From JAUPVL01 sp964481235 (lineage in GTDB: Bacteria; Patescibacteriota; Saccharimonadia; CAILAD01; BJGX01), in assembly GCA_964481235.1 (NCBI GenBank), contig CAYZYH010000001.1, forward strand, positions 1-64,000: a DNA stretch of 64,000 nucleotides. Reading direction: 5' to 3'. Below the pieces are notes generated by a model, which saw only the letters and a list, made by a program, of their open reading frames with translations, was not told where the DNA came from and ran no database searches. The position numbers were made by a program, and so were the translations under genes. Positions 43,263 through 50,811 of this stretch are shown here, in pieces (position 1 is the first letter of the stretch; every line of letters starts with the position of its first letter).

Positions 43263-44129
43263 GTGTCTACTACCTTAGACAAGCTAAGATCTAGATGGGC
43301 TGAGGGCAAGTTTGTATGTGTAGGTTTAGATAGTAAGCTATCTAAACTGCCGGGTCATATCGTAAATAGGAATCCGTGGCCAGTAGGTGCAGATGAGCAG
43401 GTTGAGTTCAATCAACAGATTATCGATGCTACTGGTAATACAGTAGCGGCTTTTAAGCCTAACTTCGCTTTTTACCTGTACAGCCCTGATGGCCTAGAAG
43501 CTCTTAGGGAAACCATTGCTTATATACATGCTAAGTTTCCTGATGTAGTAGTTATTCTCGATGCCAAGTTTGGTGATATTGGTAATACCAACGATCCATA
43601 CGCTCAGTTTGCTTTTGAATTTAGTGGGGCTGATGCTCTTACAATTCACAGCTATATGGGGCAAGTTGCTAATCAACCGTTTTTGGACAACCCCGATAAG
43701 CTTATTTTTGTGCTTTGCCGCACTAGCAATGATGGTGCGAATGAGTTTCAAGATATGGAACTTTCTAATATGGACTTTACGGTACACACCAGAGTCTATG
43801 AGGAAGTTGCTTATAGGGTTAATAAACACTGGAATACCAATGGTAACTGTGGCCTAGTAACTGGCGCCACCACGCCCGACGAAATTAAATACGTTCGTGA
43901 AATTGCTCCAGACGTACCACTGCTTATACCTGGCATTGGCGCCCAAGGTGGCGAGCTAAAAGCTTCGGTGCTTAATGCCGCTACCGATGATGGGGGATTT
44001 GTAATTAACTCCAGTAGAGGCATTATTTTTGCCAGTAGTGGCAAAGATTTTCCCGAAGCTGCTCAAGCCGAGGCTTATAAGCTCACCCAACAAATTCGGT
44101 TCCATCTCAACGAACGGAGACCACAATAA
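43263..44129 (+). CDS. pyrF: Orotidine 5'-phosphate decarboxylase
   Basis: 288 residues from the GTG at 43263, preferred because GAGAGG lies 7 nt upstream and the family starts near here (TTLDKLRSRWAEGKFVCVGLD). The catalytic pattern Asp-x-Lys-x-x-Asp is seen in ILDAKFGDIGNT. The length and spacing are those of the type 2 (long, mycobacterial-like) enzyme. It makes UMP from OMP. Its stop overlaps the pyrE ATG (TAATG), so the last two steps of UMP synthesis are coupled. No other de novo pyrimidine gene is near, so orotate may be taken from outside (inference). Confidence 0.95.
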   Translation: MSTTLDKLRSRWAEGKFVCVGLDSKLSKLPGHIVNRNPWPVGADEQVEFNQQIIDATGNTVAAFKPNFAFYLYSPDGLEALRETIAYIHAKFPDVVVILDAKFGDIGNTNDPYAQFAFEFSGADALTIHSYMGQVANQPFLDNPDKLIFVLCRTSNDGANEFQDMELSNMDFTVHTRVYEEVAYRVNKHWNTNGNCGLVTGATTPDEIKYVREIAPDVPLLIPGIGAQGGELKASVLNAATDDGGFVINSSRGIIFASSGKDFPEAAQAEAYKLTQQIRFHLNERRPQ

Positions 44130-44869
44130 TGGCTAAATCAGCTCCTGTGTCTCAAGATCTGCTCGATATGTTGTCTGGTTTTGGTTGTTTGGTCTTTGAG
44201 AACCAACACTTTGTCTATAAGTCTGGCAAGCATGGCCATGCTTATATAAATGTCGACCCTGTTCTGTACCAGCCAAATGCAATTGCTACTATTGCTACCA
44301 AAATAGCTCGAGCTAGCAGTAGGGCTGGTCTACCTATTCCAGAAGTCGTTGCCGATCCTGCAGTTGGAGCAATTAGTTTTGGCTTGATGGTTGCCGACAG
44401 GTACAATGAACAGATAGCCTACAAGAGTGCCGATATAGGTACTCGCCCCGGCTCATACCCTAGTCAAGTTATGCATGTTTTTGCCGACAAGCTATCAGAT
44501 GGTAGTTTTGCTTTGGAGCGCACTGGGTTTGCAAGAGCCTGCGAGGGAAAACGAGTGTTGGTGGTTGAAGATGTACTCAACTCCGGCACTAGTACTCGCG
44601 CAGTAATTGACTGCGTTCGCCAAGCTGGCGGAAATGTAATTGGGGTAAGTTGCTTTGTTAGTCGTGGTGGTCTTAATGCTACAGATCTAGGCGTACCAAT
44701 GTTTACAGCTGTTGTTGATATCGACATGCAGCAATTTGAAGCCAATGAGTGCCCACTTTGTGAGGCTAAAGTTCCAATGGTGATTGATGCTGGTCTTGGT
44801 AAGGGCCGCGACTGGGCTGAGGGTAATCCAGACTTCCCAGGCGGTTTTATCGAGCTACTCGTTGACTAA
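44129..44869 (+). CDS. pyrE: Orotate phosphoribosyltransferase
   Basis: 246 residues. The PRPP-binding motif VLVVEDVLNSGTSTRAVID is clear (here with VED-VLNSG, where many enzymes have VDDvitTG). The N-terminal part binds orotate (FENQHFVYKSGKHGHAYIN). It joins orotate and PRPP to OMP. It is about 30 residues longer than E. coli PyrE; the extra part is C-terminal and carries a Cys pair (ECPLCEAK) that could hold a metal. It shares one transcript with pyrF; a terminator follows 6 nt after the stop. Confidence 0.95.
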   Translation: MAKSAPVSQDLLDMLSGFGCLVFENQHFVYKSGKHGHAYINVDPVLYQPNAIATIATKIARASSRAGLPIPEVVADPAVGAISFGLMVADRYNEQIAYKSADIGTRPGSYPSQVMHVFADKLSDGSFALERTGFARACEGKRVLVVEDVLNSGTSTRAVIDCVRQAGGNVIGVSCFVSRGGLNATDLGVPMFTAVVDIDMQQFEANECPLCEAKVPMVIDAGLGKGRDWAEGNPDFPGGFIELLVD

Positions 44870-44875
44870 AAACCT

Positions 44876-44910
44876 ATACCCAATTCTTGATTGAATTGGG
44901 TATTTTATTT
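44876..44910 (+). terminator. Terminator of pyrFE
   Basis: ATACCCAATTC, loop TTGATT, GAATTGGGTAT, then TTTTATTT. Perfect 11-bp stem. Confidence 0.9.
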
Positions 44911-44924
44911 AGCTTAAACAACTA

Positions 44925-44951
44925 AAAAAGACCAGATTTACTGGTCTTTTT
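44925..44951 (-). terminator. Terminator of the 32-codon Cys peptide gene
   Basis: AAAAGACCAG, loop ATTTA, CTGGTCTTTT with A and T flanks on both sides. It lies about 55 nt beyond the stop codon at 45007 on the minus strand. Confidence 0.8.
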
Positions 44952-45006
44952 AACTATCTCTTCAATGTATAAATTCAATGTAAAACGCAAATTTTAACTT
45001 TAGAAG

Positions 45007-45105
45007 TTACTGGCAAACCTCACATTCGGCCAATTCTTCTGGGTTGATCGGGCAAACCATGGGTTTATCCCACTCTTCGTCGTTGATCTTGTTCGTTTCT
45101 GGCAC
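45007..45105 (-). CDS. Short Cys-containing peptide (32 aa)
   Basis: A GTG-initiated frame of 32 codons plus TAA. It begins MPETNKINDEEWDKPMV and ends with the Cys cluster CPINPEELAECEVCQ (three Cys; the last two spaced CxxC). Support is unusually good for so short a frame: an AAGGAGGG Shine-Dalgarno 8 nt from the GTG, a TTTACA/TATAAT promoter at 45170-45199 and a terminator on the far side. The peptide is acidic and has no signal or membrane segment. The ECEVC ending could bind a metal or form a disulphide. I know no family for it; a leader peptide, a small regulator or a modified-peptide precursor are all possible. Confidence 0.7.
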   Translation of the reverse strand: MPETNKINDEEWDKPMVCPINPEELAECEVCQ

Positions 45106-45169
45106 TTAAATAACCCTCCTTTTGTTTTATTTAATGCTTAGCTATTTACTAAACATGTTCGTGCTTATG

Positions 45170-45199
45170 ATTATACGCCTTTGTAAATCAGCTTGTAAA
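45170..45199 (-). promoter_or_regulatory. Promoter of the 32-codon Cys peptide gene
   Basis: Minus strand TTTACA (45194-45199), 18-nt spacer, TATAAT (45170-45175). The predicted leader is about 58 nt. Confidence 0.75.
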
Positions 45200-45250
45200 T
45201 AGCAAATATACAAGTTTTTAGCACTATATGTAGTGTTTTTAACAAAATAA

Positions 45251-45275
45251 AAACCCCTACTGGTAGTAGAGGTTT
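45251..45275 (-). terminator. Terminator of the winged-helix/coiled-coil gene
   Basis: AAACCCCTACT and AGTAGAGGTTT form an 11-bp stem with one mismatch and a 3-nt loop, followed by a T-rich tract on the minus strand. It lies 9 nt past the stop at 45284. Confidence 0.8.
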
Positions 45276-45283
45276 GAGACTTA

Positions 45284-45943
45284 CTAGCTAACTTTCATTA
45301 AGCTAGCAGTAGCATTGCGAACAGCCTCACTTAGAGGAAGATATTCTAACTCCAACTCGGCATACAGAGCACGCATTGCGGCAAGCGACTCCTCTTTGGC
45401 CTTGATCTCCTGATGCAAAGCCTGAAGCTTACTGACAGTTTCATCTAGCTTAGCCTGAAGTTCAGATGCCAAAGTGACAATGTTTGGGAAGCCATCATTG
45501 GTGTCTGCTGCTGCCTCGAGACCTACGGTCTCTGCAGTAGTGCCAACCTCTGGCTGATTAGAAGGTGTCTTTACTGGTTGCTTAGGAGCCCTAGTTTTTG
45601 GCTTGATGTTTTGAGTAGCATAAATTCGCTTGGTATGACGCTCGCGGGCATTTCGCAGGTCGCTCGCAGTAATGCGCTTCTTGGTCATATCGATATGCCA
45701 CAGGTATGTGCCATTAGGTTGCTTGTCGCCCTTCACCATCACCCGCATATAGCTGAGATGGCGCGAGATGGTTGCGCTATGGTGGTATAGACCCAGAGGC
45801 TCTAAAAGTTCCCTGAGGGTAAAAACTCGGTTCCCCGATTCATCACCAGGCATAGCCTGCAGAGCTTTCAGAACCTTATTGAGTATCTTCACCCATTCGT
45901 CTTCATTGCGAAGTCGCTTATTCTTTTCTGACAAAAGATCCAC
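45284..45943 (-). CDS. Putative DNA-binding protein: winged-helix-like N-terminus and C-terminal coiled coil
   Basis: 219 residues from a GTG at 45943. About residues 15-95 look like a winged helix: FTLRELLEPLGLYHHSATISRHLSYMRV supplies two helices of an HTH (I quote ELLEPLGLYHHSATISRHL), and NGTYLWHIDMTKKRIT a wing-like strand pair. Residues about 100-150 are basic, then disordered. Residues about 155-205 are a coiled coil (ASELQAKLDETVSKLQALH). It has its own consensus promoter and a 15-bp palindrome between the promoter and the start, which makes autoregulation likely (inference). It lies next to the GHKL ATPase gene but has a separate transcript. Confidence 0.7.
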   Translation of the reverse strand: MDLLSEKNKRLRNEDEWVKILNKVLKALQAMPGDESGNRVFTLRELLEPLGLYHHSATISRHLSYMRVMVKGDKQPNGTYLWHIDMTKKRITASDLRNARERHTKRIYATQNIKPKTRAPKQPVKTPSNQPEVGTTAETVGLEAAADTNDGFPNIVTLASELQAKLDETVSKLQALHQEIKAKEESLAAMRALYAELELEYLPLSEAVRNATASLMKVS

Positions 45944-45953
45944 CTTAGTTATG

Positions 45954-45968
45954 CGGGTAATTTACCCG
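45954..45968. promoter_or_regulatory. Palindromic operator candidate before the winged-helix gene
   Basis: CGGGTAA-T-TTACCCG, a perfect 15-bp palindrome. It lies about 11-25 nt downstream of the predicted transcription start and 10 nt before the GTG. Confidence 0.6.
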
Positions 45969-45985
45969 ACAAAATGGTCTTTGAG

Positions 45986-46014
45986 ATTGTAGCAATAAAC
46001 TCTACATATGTCAA
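45986..46014 (-). promoter_or_regulatory. Consensus promoter of the winged-helix gene
   Basis: Minus strand TTGACA (46009-46014), 17-nt spacer, TACAAT (45986-45991). Confidence 0.85.
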
Positions 46015-46029
46015 TGTGAGCTATGTAAA

Positions 46030-46056
46030 AACCCCTAGAACATAATTCTAGGGGTT
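46030..46056 (-). terminator. Terminator of the GHKL ATPase operon
   Basis: AACCCCTAGAA, loop CATAA, TTCTAGGGGTT, a perfect 11-bp stem. It lies 11 nt past the stop at 46068, with TTTT following on the minus strand. Confidence 0.88.
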
Positions 46057-46067
46057 GGTTTATTAAT

Positions 46068-47735
46068 TTACTGGGTTAGCAAGATAACAAAGGCAGCAAG
46101 CTCTGTGTCGAGCACTTCGGCTGCATGCTTTTGTGATTCTTCAGGTGAACAATGCAGGCTAAGTGCCTGAATAGCCACCTGCTGTTGGTAGCGACGAATA
46201 CAGAGGTCGGGGTTGCGACTGTAGTCGGCGCATTGTAGATACAAGGGGTGCTTGGTGTTGATCCACAAAACACCTACTCGCAAATCTAGTTGCCAGGGTC
46301 CACTGAGGTGTTGAGTTTCGCCAAGGCGCAAGCCAAACGACTTCGCCTTAACGGTTTTACGCTCCTTACCAGATGGGTCCGGAACCTTGGTTTCGCCACC
46401 ATTGGTGGTTCTACCATTTCCACCGCCACTGTTGCCGCCGCCTCCACCAGTTGGTGGTGCATCGCCCCCAGTGCCGCTGTTTCCGCCACCAGAACCACCT
46501 TCTCCGGTCTTCTTTGGAGCAGATGTTTTGCTGGCAGGCACATCAGTTTCTTCGTCGTCGCCGGTAGGGTCGGGGCCTTGTGCTCCAGTACCCGGTAGAT
46601 CGGCCGGAAATCGACCAACAAGATCGGCATACATTCTCATAGATGGGTCTTCAAAAAGCTTATTGAGAGCATCCAGAGCTTTTTCGGCATTTTTCTCAAA
46701 TCGTTCTGAGTCTTCCCGGCTAAGAGCCTCTTGGTAGTATTCCCTACCAATATGCTCATACCAATTCTCTAGTGCCATACAGAACTCTACAAAGCCATCG
46801 TTGTCTTCATAGCTTACTCTATCAGGACTCAGTGTAAGAGTGTTACTGAGCAACTCTCCTTCAAAAATTCCCGAACAAAGTGCCTGAACAATCTCGTCGT
46901 CCAGTAGCTCTGTGAGGCTCCTTTGGTTTTTTATAAGAGTCTCAAATGGTACACGATACGGTGTAGCCAGGGTACCTGTAGAAACGCTACCGCTATACTT
47001 GCCTTCAATTCGAAGGGCTAAGAACAGCTTGATCTCAACCAACTTATCACGCCTAGGCTCAAACAAGAACAGATCAAGTTTGGTACCACTATAAGGCTCA
47101 GCCACCGTCGTAAAGGTGTATTCTGGGCCCTTCAATGGTTGTACGGTAAAGCGCAACACCGTGTCGTTTCGAAGCATCTTGGTGCGAAAGTTGGTAACAG
47201 CTGTAGCAGCCAACTTATTCACATCAAACTCCGACGTTTTACGGTCTTTGGTAACACCATGCATTACCATGCGCGTACGCCAATTGGGGTTTACGGGGTG
47301 CTTTTGGCGTTTTTGTTGACTCTTGGAGAAAACAACCTCTACTTCTGAATCAGGAATATCAACTTCGTCAGCCGATTTCTCAATTTCATCGGTAACAAAG
47401 GTCCACTCCAGACCATTAGATGTAAATGTGAAGTAATCACACTTACCCAAGGGAGCTACCAGGCCACGGCCAAATTGACCATAGGCATCTAATTGCTCGC
47501 CCTTAATGCTACGGCCAACTGTCTGTAGAGCAGTGTTAAACTTCTCTTTGGTAACACCTACGCCGTCGTCATAAACGCGAATTTCGCGCTTTTTGCGATT
47601 GATATCTACCCAAACATTTTGAGCATCGGCATCCATAGCGTTCTGGATAGCCTCTAAGATAACCGCAAAGACATATGGGTAAGTTTCTGCGGCGGCCATG
47701 ATGGCCGCTCCTACGTGGGGTTTGAGTTTGGCCAT
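46068..47735 (-). CDS. GHKL-superfamily ATPase with a Gly-rich linker and C-terminal domain
   Basis: 555 residues. The N-terminal Bergerat fold is clear: N-box EAIQNAMDADA with Glu28, Asn32 and Asp35; G1 box DDGVGV (56-61); G2 lid YGQFGRGLVA (85-94). This ATP site is shared by Hsp90, MutL, topoisomerase VI B and MORC. Residues about 160-390 could be a transducer-like domain. A linker of almost pure Gly/Ser/Asn/Pro (about 405-450) leads to a folded C-terminal domain (WQLDLRVGVLWINTKHPLYL, later two Cys). There is no kinase phospho-acceptor, endonuclease motif or membrane segment. Its ATG overlaps the stop of the HTH partner gene (TGATG). Function unknown. Confidence 0.85.
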   Translation of the reverse strand: MAKLKPHVGAAIMAAAETYPYVFAVILEAIQNAMDADAQNVWVDINRKKREIRVYDDGVGVTKEKFNTALQTVGRSIKGEQLDAYGQFGRGLVAPLGKCDYFTFTSNGLEWTFVTDEIEKSADEVDIPDSEVEVVFSKSQQKRQKHPVNPNWRTRMVMHGVTKDRKTSEFDVNKLAATAVTNFRTKMLRNDTVLRFTVQPLKGPEYTFTTVAEPYSGTKLDLFLFEPRRDKLVEIKLFLALRIEGKYSGSVSTGTLATPYRVPFETLIKNQRSLTELLDDEIVQALCSGIFEGELLSNTLTLSPDRVSYEDNDGFVEFCMALENWYEHIGREYYQEALSREDSERFEKNAEKALDALNKLFEDPSMRMYADLVGRFPADLPGTGAQGPDPTGDDEETDVPASKTSAPKKTGEGGSGGGNSGTGGDAPPTGGGGGNSGGGNGRTTNGGETKVPDPSGKERKTVKAKSFGLRLGETQHLSGPWQLDLRVGVLWINTKHPLYLQCADYSRNPDLCIRRYQQQVAIQALSLHCSPEESQKHAAEVLDTELAAFVILLTQ

Positions 47736-48520
47736 CAGCGTACAATCCTCTCTTCGCTCTTGTGGGCACGAATCTTGCGACGACTTTGTTCGTTACTAAG
47801 AGAATCAAACAAGCTACTAAGCTCGCTGATTCCGTCGTAACCTACGCGTTTTCTTAAGCCTCTACGCTGCTCCTCGCTCACAGCGTCGCTATTGAAATAA
47901 CGAGCCAGTGGTAGAAGAGCCTGTAACGAGGCAACAAAGATATTCTCAACTTCTACTACAGATAGAGTGGTCTCATCTGGCGTAGACGTGAGAATAACAG
48001 ATTGGTTATTAGCCTCAACTGGCTTAGCTCTGTAGAGCACCGGACTTTGCTTTACATTATCCCAAAAATCGGCAATGTAAAACTGAGTTGTCGAAACAAC
48101 GATCTCAGCATATACTTTAGCCAACTCGTCCTTATCTTTGGTGCGTCCAGTTCTTTGCAGAATATACCTCAGATACTGCTTGGTTCTAGCGTAAGCCAGA
48201 GCCTCACTAGCATCTGTGGCACTACACACTCCAAGGCCAACTGCATAGGCAATTGTCCTATCTTCTTTCGCAAGATCTTCCCATTCCGTACACTTATAGC
48301 CAAATAGCTCTAGCACTACTCGAACACGCAAAAGAATCTCACCTTGAGTGTTAAAGCCATTGCGAATCCACACTCTAAGTGTAGAGTGGTAACTAACATT
48401 TATGAGTTGAGCAAACAGCTTTTGTTCAGGTGGCTTATCGAATCTACGTATAAATGCCTCAAAGCACTCTTTTGTAGTTCCTCTAAATACCACGGCGCCA
48501 TCTAGCTCTCTAGTGGACAC
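47735..48520 (-). CDS. HTH-type protein coupled to the GHKL ATPase
   Basis: 261 residues from a GTG with AAAGGTG 5 nt upstream. About residues 33-82 look like a helix-turn-helix unit (QLINVSYHSTLRVWIRNG, then GEILLRVRVVLELFGYKCTE). A helical middle part follows (YARTKQYLRYILQRTG) and the protein ends in a basic tail (SRRKIRAHKSEERIVR). I recognise no family. It is the first gene of the operon and its stop overlaps the ATPase start, so the two proteins are made in fixed ratio and probably act together. A DNA- or RNA-binding recruiter for the ATPase is the simplest reading (inference). Confidence 0.75.
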   Translation of the reverse strand: MSTRELDGAVVFRGTTKECFEAFIRRFDKPPEQKLFAQLINVSYHSTLRVWIRNGFNTQGEILLRVRVVLELFGYKCTEWEDLAKEDRTIAYAVGLGVCSATDASEALAYARTKQYLRYILQRTGRTKDKDELAKVYAEIVVSTTQFYIADFWDNVKQSPVLYRAKPVEANNQSVILTSTPDETTLSVVEVENIFVASLQALLPLARYFNSDAVSEEQRRGLRKRVGYDGISELSSLFDSLSNEQSRRKIRAHKSEERIVR

Positions 48521-48559
48521 TTTTTCACCTTTCGGTTTTTCAAAGTACTGTATTCATCA

Positions 48560-48570
48560 CCCAAGTTGGG
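48560..48570. promoter_or_regulatory. Palindromic operator candidate before the HTH-GHKL operon
   Basis: CCCAA-G-TTGGG, a perfect 11-bp palindrome about 7-17 nt downstream of the predicted start. The position mirrors the palindrome of the neighbouring winged-helix gene; the sequence differs. Confidence 0.5.
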
Positions 48571-48582
48571 CGAACTGACGTA

Positions 48583-48611
48583 ATATTACTACAATTTAGT
48601 ACTATAGTCAA
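48583..48611 (-). promoter_or_regulatory. Promoter of the HTH-GHKL operon
   Basis: Minus strand TTGACT (48606-48611), 17-nt spacer, TAATAT (48583-48588). Confidence 0.75.
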
Positions 48612-48665
48612 GGTAAAACACTGGACCCTTGAAGCCTATGACTAGATTTTTTACACCATAAGAAC

Positions 48666-48671
48666 TATAAT
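48666..48671 (+). promoter_or_regulatory. -10 box predicting a leaderless mRNA for the LOG-family gene
   Basis: TATAAT with 8 nt to the ATG at 48680. The -35 region is weak. Confidence 0.6.
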
Positions 48672-48679
48672 ATTAGGAC

Positions 48680-49378
48680 ATGGACAATGCCTTTAAACCC
48701 CACACTCTAGAAGAAATTATGACTAGTTGCGGTAGCAAGACCAACGACGAAACTAGCGAGAAAGTTTGTCTTATTAATGAAGAAATTAGCCAAGGGCTCA
48801 ATATTGTACAGCGCTACCCTAAAAAAGTTACAATATTTGGATCGGCTCGAGTAAAAGAGAATCATCCAGAGTACATTAAAGCTCGAAAGATTGCCTACAG
48901 ATTAGTAAAAGAATTAGATTATACTGTACTCACCGGTGGTGGCCCAGGCATAATGGAAGCAGCTAATCGTGGTGCTAAAGAGGCAGGTGGACATTCTATA
49001 GGGCTAAACATTGAGCTACCTAAAGAACAAGAATCTAACCCATACCAAACTGTAGCGCTACCTTTTCATTACTTCTTCACTCGCAAGGTAGTTATGGCTT
49101 TTGCAGCTCGTATGTATATTTTTTTTCCAGGTGGTTATGGCACGCTTAATGAGTTTTATGAAATCCTATCTCTGGTACAAAACCACAAGATTCATACCGT
49201 ACCTATTGTGTGTGTGGGCGCTAAGTTTTGGGAACCAATTGATATTGGCCTACACCAGACCCAAATGCTTTCTCCAGACCTTATGGCTATAAACCCCGAA
49301 GATACTAGTTTGTATACAATAACCGACGATATTGAGACTGTTGTGCAAATTGCGCACAATGCGCAAATGAGGGTTTAG
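48680..49378 (+). CDS. LOG-family Rossmann-fold protein (nucleotide 5'-monophosphate phosphoribohydrolase type)
   Basis: 232 residues. TGGGPGIMEAANRGAKEAGG (about 85-104) and PGGYGTLNEFYE (150-161) are the two signature motifs. LOG enzymes release bases from nucleoside 5'-monophosphates, in plants and some bacteria making cytokinins. The bacterial role is usually nucleotide turnover. An N-terminal extension of about 45 residues precedes the fold. It is divergent from the HTH-GHKL operon. The mRNA is predicted leaderless; a shared bidirectional terminator follows. Confidence 0.92.
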   Translation: MDNAFKPHTLEEIMTSCGSKTNDETSEKVCLINEEISQGLNIVQRYPKKVTIFGSARVKENHPEYIKARKIAYRLVKELDYTVLTGGGPGIMEAANRGAKEAGGHSIGLNIELPKEQESNPYQTVALPFHYFFTRKVVMAFAARMYIFFPGGYGTLNEFYEILSLVQNHKIHTVPIVCVGAKFWEPIDIGLHQTQMLSPDLMAINPEDTSLYTITDDIETVVQIAHNAQMRV

Positions 49379-49396
49379 CTGATTTGATATTAAAAA

Positions 49397-49421
49397 ATCC
49401 CGAGCATATATCGCTCGGGAT
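49397..49421. terminator. Bidirectional terminator between LOG and zinc-ribbon genes
   Basis: ATCCCGAGC (49397-49405), loop ATATATC, GCTCGGGAT (49413-49421), with A-run and T-rich flanks. Confidence 0.9.
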
Positions 49422-49423
49422 AT

Positions 49424-49753
49424 TTATTCGGTATGATGAGGTTCAAGCTCTTCATACCAATCAGAAGGAAGGTCTTCTAAAAGATTATGAAAATCAATCA
49501 GATCGTCATAAGATACCGGTAGGCCGGATTTGGGCTCTAAAAACTCTAGAGGAATATCTACTTGCTCTACACCACTAGCCATAAGTAGGTCGATAGTTTT
49601 AGAACTGGCTGGCTTAATAACTACCTTTTGACACTCTGGGCAAACAAAGATATAACTGCCTGATCCGTCGTTATTTTCAATTTTCACCTGAATATCATCA
49701 GATGTAAATTCTACTTCACCACAGGCTTGGCAGCTGTCTCTAATAGTAGCCAC
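49424..49753 (-). CDS. Small zinc-ribbon protein, actinobacteria-like
   Basis: 109 residues from the GTG at 49753, chosen over an upstream ATG because the family begins VATIRDSCQACGEVE and a G-rich Shine-Dalgarno lies 6 nt before it. CQACG and CPECQ form a four-Cys zinc ribbon (about residues 8-50). The rest has a short helical region and an acidic tail (LLEDLPSDWYEELEP). Proteins with this opening occur in Actinobacteria as conserved hypotheticals (from memory). Function unknown. Confidence 0.8.
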   Translation of the reverse strand: MATIRDSCQACGEVEFTSDDIQVKIENNDGSGSYIFVCPECQKVVIKPASSKTIDLLMASGVEQVDIPLEFLEPKSGLPVSYDDLIDFHNLLEDLPSDWYEELEPHHTE

Positions 49754-49880
49754 TATACCCCCTTTTTTTATCAACAGGTGCAAAATCTATATATATTATA
49801 CTGATTTATTTATGTAATTGCAAATACAATTAAATTTGGTCGTTAATAATTCTAGGATGATTGCGGAGTAATTTACTAAT

Positions 49881-50657
49881 CTATGATGTAGATACGTTGC
49901 CACGACCATGTTCATAATTGATATCAAGGGTGAGGGTTTCTTTAAAAGTTTTAGGGTCATAATCCCATGGGCAAACCATAGTAACACTTTGAAACTTGGG
50001 TGTTACTCTAGCACTACTGTCACGACGCGTATACCACAATACTTGGCAATTACGCATACGATTTTTAGGGTCACGGCTAGCCTCAATCTTGTGGTAGTAC
50101 CCTACCGTCATGCCCTCTAATAAGAATCTAAAAGCCCACATTATCTCGCCATGACAAACCATAACCACCCGCATGTCACTACACTCTCGGTGTAGGGTGT
50201 CTATAATTGTTGACTTCAGTCTTTGAGCAACATCAGCAATAGATTCGCCATTAGGCGGTCGCCAATAAAATGGATTGGTATCTTTTTCAATTGCAGCTCG
50301 AGCACTAACCTGTTCGCGTTCATCGGCTGGTATACTATCAAAATCACCCCAACTCCTTTCGCGAATAAATATATCTTCTCGCCAACGCTTATTGGGCAAA
50401 TTTAAGTGCAGAGCTGTCTCTTGTGCACGTAAGTAATGGGACATGTATTGCCTATCAAACATGTCGCCTACATGCTTTTTTATAAAATCGCCAGCAGATT
50501 TAGCCTGGGCAATGCCTTTATCTGACAATCGCAAAACTGAATTGTGTCTTCTGCGATACTCCTCTGTAAAATGACGATTGTCACCAGACTCTGCGGTCTT
50601 AACTGCTACATTTCCTTCGCTTTGACCGTGACGAACAAGAACTAGATCTATGGGCAT
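49881..50657 (-). CDS. Histidine phosphatase superfamily protein (phosphoglycerate mutase-like)
   Basis: 258 residues from the ATG at 50657; another ATG two codons upstream (50663) is possible. LVLVRHGQSEGN holds the catalytic RHG histidine. The second catalytic His is in VVMVCHGEIMWAF, with the general acid Glu in the RERSWGDFDSIP region. It is larger than typical GpmB-like phosphatases, with extra C-terminal sequence. The substrate (phosphosugar, nucleotide or phosphoprotein) cannot be told. Confidence 0.9.
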   Translation of the reverse strand: MPIDLVLVRHGQSEGNVAVKTAESGDNRHFTEEYRRRHNSVLRLSDKGIAQAKSAGDFIKKHVGDMFDRQYMSHYLRAQETALHLNLPNKRWREDIFIRERSWGDFDSIPADEREQVSARAAIEKDTNPFYWRPPNGESIADVAQRLKSTIIDTLHRECSDMRVVMVCHGEIMWAFRFLLEGMTVGYYHKIEASRDPKNRMRNCQVLWYTRRDSSARVTPKFQSVTMVCPWDYDPKTFKETLTLDINYEHGRGNVSTS

Positions 50658-50777
50658 TGTCATATACTTTTAAACTCCAATTTATATTTATTATTTTACA
50701 CCATAACTAGAGGTAAGATTAAAATGTAGTTTTTAAAAACAACTTAAAAAAACAATAAAATTGAATAATGTTTTTGT

Positions 50778-50783
50778 TATAAT
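50778..50783 (+). promoter_or_regulatory. -10 box for the 50.8 kb coiled-coil gene
   Basis: TATAAT in an AT-rich stretch, 30-40 nt upstream of the GGAGG. No good -35 box is visible. Confidence 0.5.
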
Positions 50784-50811
50784 CAAATTCTGTTTATATT
50801 AAATACAAATA

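Noticed and set aside
46286..46737. Several overlapping open frames on both strands in the GHKL gene
   Set aside because: They are shadows of the Gly/Ser-rich linker, whose codons keep other frames open.
49384..49578. 64-residue plus-strand frame after the LOG gene
   Set aside because: It runs through the bidirectional terminator hairpin and is antisense to the zinc-ribbon protein.
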